Positions 13,901 through 26,200 of a stretch of 64,000 nucleotides of DNA are shown piece by piece (position 1 is the stretch's first letter; each line of letters starts with the position of its first letter). Source of the stretch: Hydractinia symbiolongicarpus (taxonomy: Eukaryota; Cnidaria; Hydrozoa; Anthoathecata; Hydractiniidae); NCBI RefSeq assembly GCF_029227915.1, contig NC_079878.1, positions 29,167,501 to 29,231,500 on the forward strand. The letters run 5' to 3'. The position numbers were made by a program, and so were the translations under genes. The notes beneath the pieces are model-generated. The model saw nothing but the letters and a program-made list of their open reading frames with translations. It had not been told where the DNA came from and did not search any database.

Positions 13901-16830
13901 CGTCTTAGTGGTGAAAAAATAATTTAAAAAATCGTTCAGGCAATGAGTTTACTCCCTGGGTATTTTCTTTGTATACTTTTGACTATACGGGCCGAGTCCG
14001 GGATTAACGGGAAATCGCGGGTTTTCGTTTGCCGGCGATTAAACTTCTTTTAATCCGCGTCTTACCAAAAATGAAAACATTTTTGAAAACTACAAGTCTC
14101 ATGCGTTTTAGTGGTGAAAAGATAATTTAAAAAATCGTCCTGGAAATGAGTTTACTCACAGGGTACTTTCTTTGTATATACTTGACTATACCGGCCAAGC
14201 ACGGGATTTACAGGAAATCGCGGATTTTCGTTTGCCGGCGATTAAACTTCTTTTATTCAGCGTCTCATCAAAAATGAAAACATTTTTGAAAACTACAAGT
14301 CTCATGTGTTTTAGTGGTGAAAAAATAATTTAAAAAATCGTTCGGGAAATGAGTTTGCTCACAGGGTACTTTCTTTGTATACATTCGACTATACGGGCCA
14401 AGCCCGGGATTTACGGGAAAACGCGGGTTTTCGTTTGCCGGCGATTAAACTTCTGTCATTAAGCGTCTCATCAAAAATGAAAACACTCCTGAAAACTACA
14501 AGCCTCATGCGTCTTAGTGGTGAAAAAATAATTTAAAAAATCGTTCGGGAAATGAATTTACTCCCTGGGTACTTTCTTTGTATACTTTTGACTATACGGG
14601 CCGAGTCCGGGATTAACGGGAAATCGCGGGTTTTCGTTTACCGGCGATTAAACTTCTTTTATTCCGCGTCTCATCAAAAATGAAAACATTTTTGAAAACT
14701 ACAAGTCTCATGCGTTTTAGTGGTGAAAAGATAATTTAAAAAGTCGTTCTGGAAATGATTTTACTCACAGGGTACTTTCTTTGTATATACTCGACTATAC
14801 GGGCCAAGCACGGCATTTACGGGAAATCGCGGGTTTTCGTTTGCCGGCGATTAAACTTCTTTCATTAAGCGTCTCATCAAAAATGAACACATTCCTGAAA
14901 ACTACAAGTCTCATGCGTTTTAGTGGTGAGAAAATAATTTAAAAAATCGTTCGGGAAATGTGTTTACTCCCTGGGTATTTTCTTTGTATACTTTTGGCTA
15001 TACGGGCCGAGTCCAGGATTTACGGGAATTCGCGGGTTTTCGTTTGCCGGCGATTAAACTTCTTTTATTCAGAGTCTCATCAAAAATGAAAACATTTTTG
15101 AAAACTACAAGTCTCATGCGTTTTAGTGGTGAAAAAATAGATTAAAAAATCGTTCTGGAAATGAGTTTACTCACAGGGTACTTTCTTTGTATGTACTCGA
15201 CTATACGGGCCAAGCACGGGATTTACGGGAAATCGGGGGTTTTTGTTTGCATGCGATTAAACTTCTTTTATTCAGCGTCTCATCAAAAATAAAAACATTT
15301 ATGAAAACTACAAGTCTCATGCGTTTTAGTGGTTAAAAAATAATTTAAAAAATTGTTCGGGAAATGAGTTTACTCACAGGGTACTTTCTTTGTATACATT
15401 CGACTATAAGGGCCAAACCCGGGATTTACGGGAAATCGCGGGTTTTTGTTTGCCGGCGATTAAACTTCTTTTATTCAGCGTCTCATCAAAAATAAAAACA
15501 TTTTTGAAAACTACAAGTCTCATGCGTTTTAGTGGTAAAAAAATAATTTAAAAAATCGTTCGGGAAATGAGTTTACTCACAGGGTACTTTCTTTGTATAC
15601 ATTCGACTATACGGGCCAAGCCCGGGATTTACGGGAAAACGCGGGTTTTCGTTTGCCGGCGATTAAACTTCTTTCATTAAGCGTCTCATCAAAAATGAAA
15701 ACATTCCCGAAAACTACAAGTTTCATGCGTTTTAGTGGTGAAAAAATAGTTTAAAAAATCGTTTGGGAAATGAGTTTACTCCCTGGGTACTTTCTTTGTA
15801 TACTTTTGATTATACGGGCCGAGTCCGGGATTTACGGGAAATCGCGGGTTTTCGTTTGCCGGCGATTAAACATCTTTTATTCAGCGTCTCATCAAAAATG
15901 AAAACATTTTTGAAAACTACAAGTCTCATGCGTTTTAGTGGTGAAAAGATAATTTAAAAAATCGTTCTGGAAATGAGTTTACTCCCTGCGTATTTTCTTT
16001 GTATACTTTTGACTATACGGGCCGAATCCGGGATTTACGGGAAATCGCGGGTTTTCGTTTGCGGGCGATTAAACTTCTTTTATTCAGCGTCTCATCAAAA
16101 ATGAAAACATTTTTGAAAACTACAAGTCTCATACGTCTTAGTGGTGAAAAAATAATTTAAAAAATCGTTCAGGAAATGAGTTTACTCCCTGGGTATTTTC
16201 TTTGTATACTTTTGACTATACGGGCCGAGTCCGGGATTAACGGGAAATCGCGGGTTTTCGTTTGCCGGCGATTAAACTTCTTTTATTCCGCGTCTTACCA
16301 AAAATGAAAACATTTTTGAAAACTACAAGTCTCATGCGTTTTAGTGGTGAAAAGATAATTTAAAAAATCGTCCTGGAAATGAGTTTACTCACAGGGTACT
16401 TTCTTTGTATATACTTGACTATACCGGCCAAGCACGGGATTTACGGGAAATCGCGGATTTTCGTTTGCCGGCGATTAAACTTCTTTTATTCAGCGTCTCA
16501 TCAAAAATGAAAACATTTTTGAAAACTACAAGTCTCATGTGTTTTAGTGGTGAAAAAATAATTTAAAAAATCGTTCGGGAAATGAGTTTGCTCACAGGGT
16601 ACTTTCTTTGTATACATTCGACTATACGGGCCAAGCCCGGGATTTACGGGAAAACGCGGGTTTTCGTTTGCCGGCGATTAAACTTCTGTCATTAAGCGTC
16701 TCATCAAAAATGAAAACACTCCTGAAAACTACAAGCCTCATGCGTCTTAGTGGTGAAAAAATAATTTAAAAAATCGTTCGGGAAATGAATTTACTCCCTG
16801 GGTACTTTCTTTGTATACTTTTGACTATAC
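7911..16830 (+). repeat. HOR block C: related units of 11, 8, 7 and 10 monomers
   Basis: A subtype with ATCGGGGGTTTTTGTTTGC occurs with its TTTGC at 7,938, 10,171, 11,795, 13,216 and 15,246. The last four carry a GCATGC in place of GCCGGC. The intervals are 2,233, 1,624, 1,421 and 2,030 bp, which are exactly 11, 8, 7 and 10 monomers. Shared ordered marks are CTGTCATTAAGCG with AACACTCCTG, TTTAATCCGCGTCTTACC, AAAAAGTCGTTCTGGAAATG, and AACACATTCCTG followed by the EcoRI monomer. The units are one HOR that has lost or gained whole monomers. A last partial unit runs into the divergent junction monomers near 16,830. Confidence 0.85.
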
Positions 16831-17400
16831 GGGCCAAGTCCGGGATTTACGGGAAATCGCGGGTTTTCGTTTTCCGGCGATTGGACATCTTTTATTCCGC
16901 GTCTAATCAAAAATGAAAACATTTTTGAAAGCTACAAGTCTCATGCGTTTTAGTGGTGAAAAGATAATTTAAAAAATCGTTCTGGAAATGAGTTTACTTC
17001 CTGAGTACTTTCTTTGTATACTTTGTACTATACGGGCCGAGTCCGGGATTTACGGGAAATCGCGGTTTTCCTTTGCCGGCGATTAAACTTCTTTTATTCA
17101 GCGTCTCATTAAAAATGAAAACATTTTTGAAAACTACAAGTCTCATGCGTTTTAGTGGTGAAAAGATAATGTAATATTGGAAACAAAAACCCGCGATTTC
17201 CCGTAAATCCCAGGCTTGGCCCGTTTAGTCGAATGTATACAAAGGGGGTACCCAGGGAGTAAACTCATTTCCAGAACGATTTTTTAAATTATCTTTTCAC
17301 CACTAAAACGCATGTGACTTGTAGTTTTCAAAAATGTTTTCATTTTTGATGAGACGCTGAATAAAACATGTTTAATCGCCGGCAAACGAAAACCCGCGAT
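16830..17400. repeat. Divergent monomers flanking the inversion junction
   Basis: The two to three monomers around the flip carry changes I see nowhere else in the window. On the left these include GATTGGACATC for GATTAAACATC, GTCTAATC for GTCTCATC, GAAAGCTAC for GAAAACTAC, TTTGTACTATACG for TTTTGACTATACG, and CGCGGTTTTCC with a lost G. On the right they include CCGTTTAGTC for CCGTATAGTC, AAAGGGGGTACC for AAAGAAAGTACC, CATGTGAC for CATGAGAC, and AAAACATG for AAAAGATG. Private mutations are expected where the unequal exchange that homogenises an array cannot easily reach. Confidence 0.8.
17171..17180. other. Orientation switch (inversion junction) of the satellite
   Basis: Forward sequence runs up to GTGGTGAAAAGATAAT, ending at 17,170, where TTAAAAAATCG would normally follow. 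Instead comes GTAATATTGG, and then reverse-complement sequence starting AAACAAAAACCCGCG at 17,181. The ten junction bases may be a degraded form of TTAATCGCCGGC, which normally precedes AAACAAAAAC in the inverted strand; TAAT is then possible microhomology. The two arms are cut at different monomer phases, so this is not a perfect palindrome. The nearest perfect pairing is the 20-mer at 17,046-17,065 with its complement at 17,191-17,210, leaving a 125-base spacer that weaker pairing could shorten. Confidence 0.93.
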
Positions 17401-17599
17401 TTCCCTTAAATCCCGGACTCGGCCCGTATAATCAAAAGTATACAAAGAAAGTACCCAGGGAGTAAACTCATTTCCCGAACGATTTTTTAAATTATTTTTT
17501 CACCACTAAAACGCATGAGACTTGTAGTTTTCGGGAAGGTTTTCATTTTTGATGAGACGCTTAATGAAAGAAGTTTAATCGCCAGCAAACGAAAAGCCG

Positions 17600-20500
17600 C
17601 GATTTCCCGTAAATCCCGGGCTTGGCCCGTATAGTCGAATGTATACAAAGAAAGTACCCTGTGAGTAAACTCATTTCCCGAACAATTTTTTAAATTATTT
17701 TTTCACCACTAAAACGCATGAGACTTGTAGTTTTCAAAAATGTTTTTATTTTTGATGAGACGCTGAATAAAAGAAGTTTAATCGCCGGCAAATAAAAACC
17801 CGCGAATTCCCGTAAATCCTGGACTCGGCCCGTATAGCCAAAAGTATACAAAGAAAATACCCAGGGAGTAAACACATTTCCCGAACGATTTTTTAAATTA
17901 TTTTTTCACCACTAAAACGCATGAGACTTGTAGTTTTCAGGAATGTGTTCATTTTTGATGAGATGCTTAATGAAAGAAGTTTAATCGCCGGCAAACGAAA
18001 ACCCGCGATTTCCCGTAAATGCCGTGCTTGTCCCGTATAGTCGAGTATATACAAAGAAAGTACCCTGTGAGTAAACTCATTTCCAGAACGATTTTTTAAA
18101 TTATCTTTTCACCACTAAAACGCATGAGACTTGTAGTTTTCAAAAATGTTTTCATTTTTGATGAGACGCGGAATAAAAGAAGTTTAATCGCCGGCAAACG
18201 AAAACCCGCGATTGCTCGTTAATCCCGGACTCGGCCCATATAGTCAAAAGTATACAAAGAAAATACGCAGGGAGTAAACTCATTTCCAGAACGATTTTTT
18301 AAATTATCTTTTCACCACTAAAACGCATGAGACTTGTAGTTTTCAAAAATGTTTTAATTTTTGATGAGACGCTGAATAAAAGATGTTTAATCGCCGGCAA
18401 ACGAAAAGCCAGGATTTCCCGTAAATCCCGGACTCGGCCCGTATAGTCAAAAGTATACAAAGAAAGTACCCAGGGAGTAAACTCATTTCCCGAACAATTT
18501 TTTAAATTATTTTTTCACCACTAAAACGCATGAGACTTGTAGTTTTCAGGAATGTTTTCATTTTTGATGAGACGCTTAATGAAAGAAGTTTAATCGCCGG
18601 CAAACGAAAACCCGCGATTTCCCGTAAATCCCGGATTCGGCCCGTATAGTCAAAAGTATACAAAGAAAATACGCAGGGAGCAAACTCATTTCCAGAACGA
18701 TTTTTTAAATTACCTTTTCACCACTAAAACGCATGAGACTTGTAGTTTTCAAAAATGTTTTCATTTTTGATGAGACGCTGAATAAAAGATGTTTAATCGC
18801 CGGCAATCGAAAACACGCGATTTCCCGTAAATCCCGGACTCGGCCCGTATAATCAAAAGTATACAAAGAAAGTACCCAGGGAGTAAACTCATTTCCAGAA
18901 GGATTTTTTAAATTATCTTTTCCCACTAAAACGCATGAGACTTGCAGTTTTCAAAAATGTTTTCATATTTGATGAGACTCTGAATAAAAGAAGTTTAATC
19001 GCCGGCAAACGAAAACCCGCGAATTCCCGTAAATCCTGGACTCGGCCCGTATAGCCAAAAGTATACAAAGAAAATACCCAGGGAGTAAACACATTTCCCG
19101 AACGATTTTTTAAATTATTTTTTCACCACTAAAACGCATGAGACTTGTAGTTTTCAGGAATGTGTTTATTTTTGATGAGACGCTTAATGAAAGAAGTTTA
19201 ATCGCCGGCAAACGAAAACCCGCGATTTCCCGTAAATGCCGTGCTTGGCCCGTATAGTCGAGTATATACAAAGAAAGTACCCTGTGAGTAAACTCATTTC
19301 CAGAACGATTTTTTAAATTATCTTTTCACCACTAAAACGCATGAGACTTGTAGTTTTCAAAAATGTTTTCATTTTTGATGAGACGCGGAATAAAAGAAGT
19401 TTAATCGCCGGCAAACGAAAACCCGCGATTTCCCGTTAATCCCGGACTCGGCCCGTATAGTCAAAAGTATACAGAGAAAATACGCAGGGAGTAAACTCAT
19501 TTCCAGAACGATTTTTTAAATTATCTTTTCACCACTAAAACGCATGAGACTTGTAGTTTTCAAAAATGTTTTCATTTTTGATGAGACGCAGAATAAAAGA
19601 TTTTTAATCGCCGGCAAACGAAAACCCGCGATTTCCCGTAAATCCCGGACTCGGCCCGTATAATCAAAAGTATACAAAGAAAGTACCCAGGGAGTAAACT
19701 CATTTCCCGAACGATTTTTTAAATTATTTTTTCACCACTAAAACGCATGAGACTTGTAGTTTTCGGGAATGTATTCATTTTTGATGAGACCTTTAATGAA
19801 AGAAGTTTAATCGCCAGCAAACGAAAAGCCGCGATTTCCCGTAAATCCCGGGCTTGGCCCGTATAGTCGAATGTATACAAAGAAAGTACCCTGTGAGTAA
19901 ACTCATTTCCCGAACAATTTTTTAAATTATTTTTTCACCACTAAAACGCATGAGACTTGTAGTTTTCAAAAATGTTTTTATTTTTGATGAGACGCTGAAT
20001 AAAAGAAGTTTAATCGCCGGCAAACAAAAACCCGCGATTTCCCGTAAATCCCGGGTTTGGCCCGTATAGTCGAATGTATACAAAGAAAGTACCGTGTAAG
20101 TAAACTCATTTCCCGAACAATTTTTTAAATTATTTTTTCACCACTAAAACGCATGAGACTTGTAGTTTTCATAAATGTTTTTATTTTTGATGAGACGCTG
20201 AATAAAAGAAGTTTAATCGCCGGCAAACGAAAACCTGCGAATTCCCGTAAATCCTGGACTCGGCCCGTATAGCCAAAAGTATACAAAGAAAATACCCAGG
20301 GAGTAAACACATTTCCCGAACGATTTTTTAAATTATTTTTTCACCACTAAAACGCATGAGACTTGTAGTTTTCAGGAATGTGTTCATTTTTGATGAGACG
20401 CTTAATGAAAGAAGTTTAATCGCCGGCAAACGAAAACCCGCGATTTCCCGTAAATGCCGTGCTTGGCCCGTATAGTCGAGTATATACAAAGAAAGTACCC

Positions 20501-20990
20501 TGTGAGTAAACTCATTTCCAGAACGATTTTTTAAATTATCTTTTCACCACTAAAACGCATGAGACTTGTAGTTTTTAAAAATGTTTTCATTTTTGATGAG
20601 ACGCGGAATAAAAGAAGTTTAATCGCCGGCAAACGAAAACCCGCGATTTCCCGTTAATCCCGGACTCGGCCCGTATAGTCAAAAGTATACAAAGAAAACA
20701 CGCAGGGAGTAAACTCATTTCCAGAACGATTTTTTAAATTATCTTTTCACCACTAAAACGCATGAAACTTGTAGTTTTCAAAAATGTTTTCATTTTTGAT
20801 GAGACGCTGAATAAAAGATGTTTAATCGCCGGCAAACGAAAAGCCGCGATTTCCCGTAAATCCCGGACTCGGCCCGTATAGTCAAAAGTATACAAAGAAA
20901 GTACCCAGGGAGTAAACTCATTTCCCGAACGATTTTTTAAATTATTTTTTCACCACTAAAACGCATGAGACTTGTAGTTTTCGGGAATGT
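17600..20990 (-). repeat. HOR block D: inverted 1,218-bp hexamer
   Basis: GCCGTGCTTG occurs at 18,021, 19,238 and 20,456, and the EcoRI site at 17,804, 19,021 and 20,239. The intervals are 1,217 and 1,218 bp, i.e. six monomers with one lost base. Read on the minus strand, the AACACATTCCTG-type monomer directly precedes the EcoRI monomer, the same neighbour order as in left-arm blocks A and C. The block is therefore an inverted relative of the left-arm HORs. A further copy with the EcoRI site at 21,660 is stretched to seven monomers. Confidence 0.75.
17626..17639 (-). other. Example of a CENP-B-box-like motif, one base short
   Basis: CCCG, six bases (TATAGT), then CGAA; on the other strand this reads TTCGACTATACGGG. 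The mammalian CENP-B box core is TTCG, four bases, A, two bases, CGGG, so seven bases separate the two halves. Here there are six. The form recurs in many right-arm monomers marked GTCGAATG; a left-arm example is 4,640-4,653. Other subtypes have CTCGAC or TTTGAC and match less well. I label it similar only; binding is not implied. Confidence 0.5.
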
Positions 20991-20999
20991 ATTCATTTT

Positions 21000-23280
21000 T
21001 GATGAGACGCTTAATGAAAGAAGTTTAATCGCCAGCAAACGAAAAGCTGCGATTTCCCGTAAATCCCGGGCTTGGCCCGTATAGTCGAATGTATACAAAG
21101 AAAGTACCCAGTGAGTAAACTCATTTCCCGAACAATTTTTTAAATTATTTTTTCACCACTAAAACGCACGAGACTTGTAGTTTTCAAAAATGTTTTTATT
21201 TTTGATGAGACGCTGAATAAAAGACGTTTAATCGCCTGCAAACAAAAACCCGCGATTTCCCGTAAATCCCGGGTTTGGCCCGTATAGTCGAATGTATACA
21301 AAGAAAGTACCGTGTGAGTAAACTCATTTCCCGAACAATTTTTTAAATTATTTTTTCACCACTAAAACGCATGAGACTTGTAGTTTTCATAAATGTTTTT
21401 ATTTTTGATGAGACGCTGAATAAAAGAAGTTTAATCGCCGGCAAACAAAAACCCGCGATTTCCCATAAATCCCGTGCTTGGACCGTATAGTCGAGTACAT
21501 ACAAAGAAAGTACCCTGTGAGTAATCTCATTTCCAGAACGATTTTTTAAATTATCTTTTCACCACTAAAACGCATGAGACTTGTAGTTTTCAAAAATGTT
21601 TACATTTTTGATGAGACTCTGAATAAAAGAAGTTTAATCGCCGGGAAACGAAAACCCGCGAATTCCCGTAAATCCTGGACTCGGCCCGTATAGCCAAAAG
21701 TATACAAAGAAAATACCCAGGGAGTAAACACATTTCCCGAACGATTTTTTGAATTATTTTTTCACCACTAAAACGCATGAGACTTGTAGTTTTCAGGAAT
21801 GTTTTCATTTTTGATGAGACGCTTAATGAAAGAAGTTTAATCGCCGGGAAATGAAAACCCGCGATTTCCCGTAAATCCCGGGCTTGGACCGTATAGTCGA
21901 ATGTATACAAAGAAAGTACCCTGTGAGTAAACTCATTTCCCGAACGATTTTTTAAATTATTTTTTCACCACTAAAACGCATGAGACTTTTAGTTTTCAAA
22001 AATGTTTTCATTTTTGATAAGACGCTGAATATAAGAAGTTTAATTGCCGGCAAACGAAAACCCGCGATTTCCCGTAAATCCCGTGCTTGACCCGTATAGT
22101 CGAGTACATACAAAGACAGTACCCTGTGAGTAAACTCATTTCCAGAACGATTTTTTAAATTATCTTTTCACCACTAAAACGCATGAGACTTGTAGTTTTC
22201 AAAAATGTTTTCATTTTTGATGAGACGCGGAATAAAAGAAGTTTAATCGCCGGCAAACGAAAACCCGCGATTTCCCGTAAATGCCGTGCTTGGCTCGTAT
22301 AGTCGAGTATATACAAAGAAAGTACACTGTGAGTAAACTCCTTTCCAGAACGATTTTTTATATTATCTTTTCACCACTAAAACGCATGAGACTTGTAGTT
22401 TTCAAAAATGTTTTCATTTTTGATGAGACGCGGAATAAAAGAAGTTTAATCGCCGGCAAACGAAAACCCGCGATTTCCCGTTAATCCCGGACTCAGCCCG
22501 TATAGTCAAAAGTATACAAAGAAAATACCCAGGGAGTAAACTCATTTCCTGAACGATTTTTTAAATTATTTTTTCACCACTAAAACGTATGAGACTTGAA
22601 GTTTTCAAAAATGTTTTCATTTTTGATGAGACGCTGAATAAAAGAAGTTTAATCGCCGGCAAACGAAATCCTCCGATTTCCCGTAAATCCCGGACTCGGC
22701 CCGTATAGTCAAAAGTATACAAAGAAAGTACCCTGCGAGTAAACTCATTTCCGGAACGATTTTTTAAATTATCTTTTCACCACTAAAACGCAGGAGACTT
22801 GTAGTTTTCAAAAATGTTTTCATTTTTGATGAGACGCGGAATAAAAGAAGTTTAATCGCCGGCAAACGAAAACCCGCGATTTCCCGTTAATCCCGGACTC
22901 GGCCCGTATAGTCAAAAGTATACAAAGACAATACGCAGGGAGTAAACTCATTTCCTGAACGATTTTTTAAATTATTTTTTCACCACTAAAACGTATGAGA
23001 CTTGAAGTTTTCAAAAATGTTTTCATATTTGATGAGACGCTGAATAGAAGAAGTTTAATTGCCGGCAAACGAAAACCCGCGATTTCCCGTTAATCCCGGA
23101 CTCGGCCCGTATAGTCAAAAGTTTACAAAGAAAATACGCAGGGAGTAAACTCATTTCCAGAACGATTTTTTAAATTATCTTTTCACCACTAAAACGCATG
23201 AGACTTGTAGTTTTCAAAAATGTTTTCATTTTTGATGAGACGCTGAATAAAAGATGTTTAATCGCCGGCAAACGAAAACC
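21000..23280 (-). repeat. Mixed satellite monomers without a clear HOR
   Basis: Monomers continue without a break, but I could not fit one HOR period. Subtypes include the EcoRI form at 21,660 and an AAACGTATGAGACTTGAAG form that becomes common downstream. A stop-codon position is changed near 21,750 (TTTTTTGAATTATTTT), which opens a spurious longer reading frame across two monomers. Nothing other than satellite is present. Confidence 0.75.
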
Positions 23281-26200
23281 CGCGATTTCTCGTAAATCCC
23301 GGACTCGGCCCGTATAATCAAAAGTATACAAAGAAAGTACCCAGGGAGTAAACTCAATTCCCGAACGATTTTTTAAATTATTTTTTCACCACTAAAACGC
23401 ATGAGACTTGTAGTTTTCAGGAATGTTTTCATTTTGATGAGACGATTAATGAAAGAAGTTTAATCGACAGCAAACGAAAACCCGCGATTTCCCGTAAATC
23501 CCAGGCTTGGCCCGTATAGTCGAATGTATACAAAGAAAGTACCCTGTGAGTAAACTCATTTCCCGAACGATTTTTTAAATTATTTTTTCACCACTAAAAC
23601 GCATGAGACTTGTAGTTTTCAAAAATGTTTTCATTTTTGATGAGACGCTGAATAAAAGAAGTTTAATCGCCGGCAAACAAAAACCCGCGATTTCCCGTAA
23701 ATCCCGTGCTTGGCCCGTATAGTCGAGTACATACAAAGAAAGTACCCTGCGAGTAAACTCATTTCCAAAACGATTTTTTAAATTATCTTTTCACCACTAA
23801 AACGCACGAGACTTGTAGTTTTCAAAAATGTTTTCATTTTTGATGAGACGCGGAATAAAAGAAGTTTAATCGCCGGCAAACGAAAACCGCGATTTCCCGT
23901 TAATCCCGGACTCGGCCCGTATAGTCAAAAGTATACAAAGAAAATACGCAGGGAGTAAACTCATTTCCTGAACGATTTTTTAAATTATTTTTTCACCTCT
24001 AAAACGTATGAGACTTGAAGTTTTCAAAAATGTTTTCATATTTGATGAGACGCTGAATAAAAGAAGTTTAATCGCCGGCAAACGAAAACCCCCGATTTCC
24101 CGTAAATCCCGGACTCGGCCCGTATAATCAAAAGTATACAAAGAAAGTACCCTGCGAGTAAACTCATTTCCAGAACGATTTTTTAAATTATCTTTTCACC
24201 ACTAAAACGCACGAGACTTGTAGTTTTCAAAAATGTTTTCATTTTTGATGAGACGCGGAATAAAAGAAGTTTAATTGCCGGCAAACGAAAACCCGCGATT
24301 TCCCGTTAATCCCGGACTCGGCCCGTATAGTCAAAAGTTTACAAAGAAAATACGCAGGGAGTAAACTCATTTTCAGAACGATTTTTTAAATTATTTTTTC
24401 ACCACCAAAACGCATGAGACTTGTAGTTTTCAGGAATGTTTTCATTTTGATGAGACGATTAATGAAAGAAGTTTAATCGCCAGCAAACGAAAACCCGCGA
24501 TTTCCCGTAAATCCCAGGCTTGGCCCGTATAGTCGAATGTATACAAAGAAAGTACCCTGTGAGTAAACTCATTTCCCGACGATTTTTTAAATTATTTTTT
24601 CACCACTAAAACGCATGAGACTTGTAGTTTTCAAAAATGTTTTCATTTTTGATGAGACGCTGAATAAAAGAAGTTTAATCGCCGGCAAACAAAAACCCGC
24701 GATTTCCCGTAAATCCCGTGCTTGGCCCGTATAGTCGAGTACATACAATGAAAGTACCCTGTGAGTAAACTGATTTCCAGAACGATTTTTTAAATTATCT
24801 TTTCACCACTAAAACGCATGAGACTTGTAGTTTTCAAAAATGTTTTCATTTTTGATGAGACTCTGAATAAAAGAAGTTTAATCGCCGGCAAACGAAAACC
24901 CGCGAATTCCCGTAAATCCTGGACTCGGCCGGTATAGTCAAAAGTATACAAAGAAAATACCCAGGGAGTAAACACATTTCCCGAACGATTTTTTAAATTA
25001 TTTTTTCACCACTAAAACGCATGAGACTTGTAGTTTTCAAAAATGTTTTCATTTTTGATGAGACTCTGAATATAAGAAGTTTAATCGCCGGCAAACAAAA
25101 ACCCGCGATTTCCCGTAAATCCCGTGCTTGGCCCGTATAGTCGAGTACATACAAAGAAAGTACCCTGTGAGTAAACTCATTTCCAGAACGATTTTTTAAA
25201 TTATCTTTTCACCACTAAAACGCATGAGACTTGTAGTTTCCAAAAATGTTTTCATTTTTGATAAGACGCTGAATATAAGAAGTTTAATCGCCGGCAAACA
25301 AAAACCCGCGATTTCCCGTTAATCCCGGACTGAGCCCGTATAGTCAAAAGTATACAAAGAAAATACCCAGGGAGTAAACTCATTTCCTGAACGATTTTTT
25401 AAATTTTTTTTTCACCACTAAAACGTATGAGACTTGAAGTTTTCAAAAATGTTTTCATTTTTGATGAGACGCTAAATAAAAGAAGTTTAATCGCCGGCAA
25501 ACGAAAACCCCCGATTTCCCGTAAATCCCGGACTCAGCCCGTATAGTCAAAAGTATACAAAGAAAATACCCAGGGAGTAAACTCATTTCCTGAACGATTT
25601 TTTAAATTTTTTTTTCACCACTAAAACGTATGAGACTTGAAGTTTTCAAAAATGTTTTCATTTTTGATGAGACGCTAAATAAAAGAAGTTTAATCGCCGG
25701 CAAACGAAAACCCCCGATTTCCCGTAAATCCCGGACTCGGCCCGTATAGTCAAAAGTATACAAAGAAAGTACCTTGCGAGTAAACTCATTTCCAGAACGA
25801 TTTTTTAAATTATCTTTTCACCACTAAAACGCACGAGACTTGTAGTTTTCAAAAATGTTTTCATTTTTGATGAGACTCTGAATAAAAGAAGTTTAATCGC
25901 CGGCAAACGAAAACCCGCGATTTCCCGTTAATCCCGGACTCGGCCCGTATAGTCAAAAGTATACAAAGAAAATACGCAGGGAGTAAACTCATTTCCTGAA
26001 CGATTTTTTAAATTATTTTTTCACCACTAAAACGTATGAGACTTGAAGTTTTCAAAAATGTTTTCATATTTGATGAGACGCTGAATAAAAGAAGTTTAAT
26101 CGCCGGCAAACGAAAACCCCCGATTTCCCGTAAATCCGGGACTCGGCCCGTATAATCAAAAGTATACAAAGAAAGTACCGTGCGAGTAAACTCATTTCCA

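Larger units (their letters stand above)
1..17170 (+). repeat. Left arm: about 85 satellite monomers, forward orientation
   Basis: All monomers read in the same direction, with the hairpin and CTACAAGTCTCATGCG on the plus strand. Monomer subtypes recur in ordered groups of 3 to 11, so this arm is organised as higher-order repeats rather than as random monomers. The most useful subtype marks are an EcoRI site (GAATTCGCGGG), the AACACATTCCTG form, the ATAGATTAA form, and a GCATGC form. The array enters the window mid-monomer at base 1, so it continues to the left. Confidence 0.97.

Noticed and set aside
17046-17210. Interpreting the flip as a fold-back (chimeric palindrome) read artefact
   Set aside because: A fold-back artefact gives mirrored arms from the turning point. 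Here the breakpoints are at different monomer phases and the arms have different subtype order and private mutations, so artefact is less likely, though not excluded without reads.
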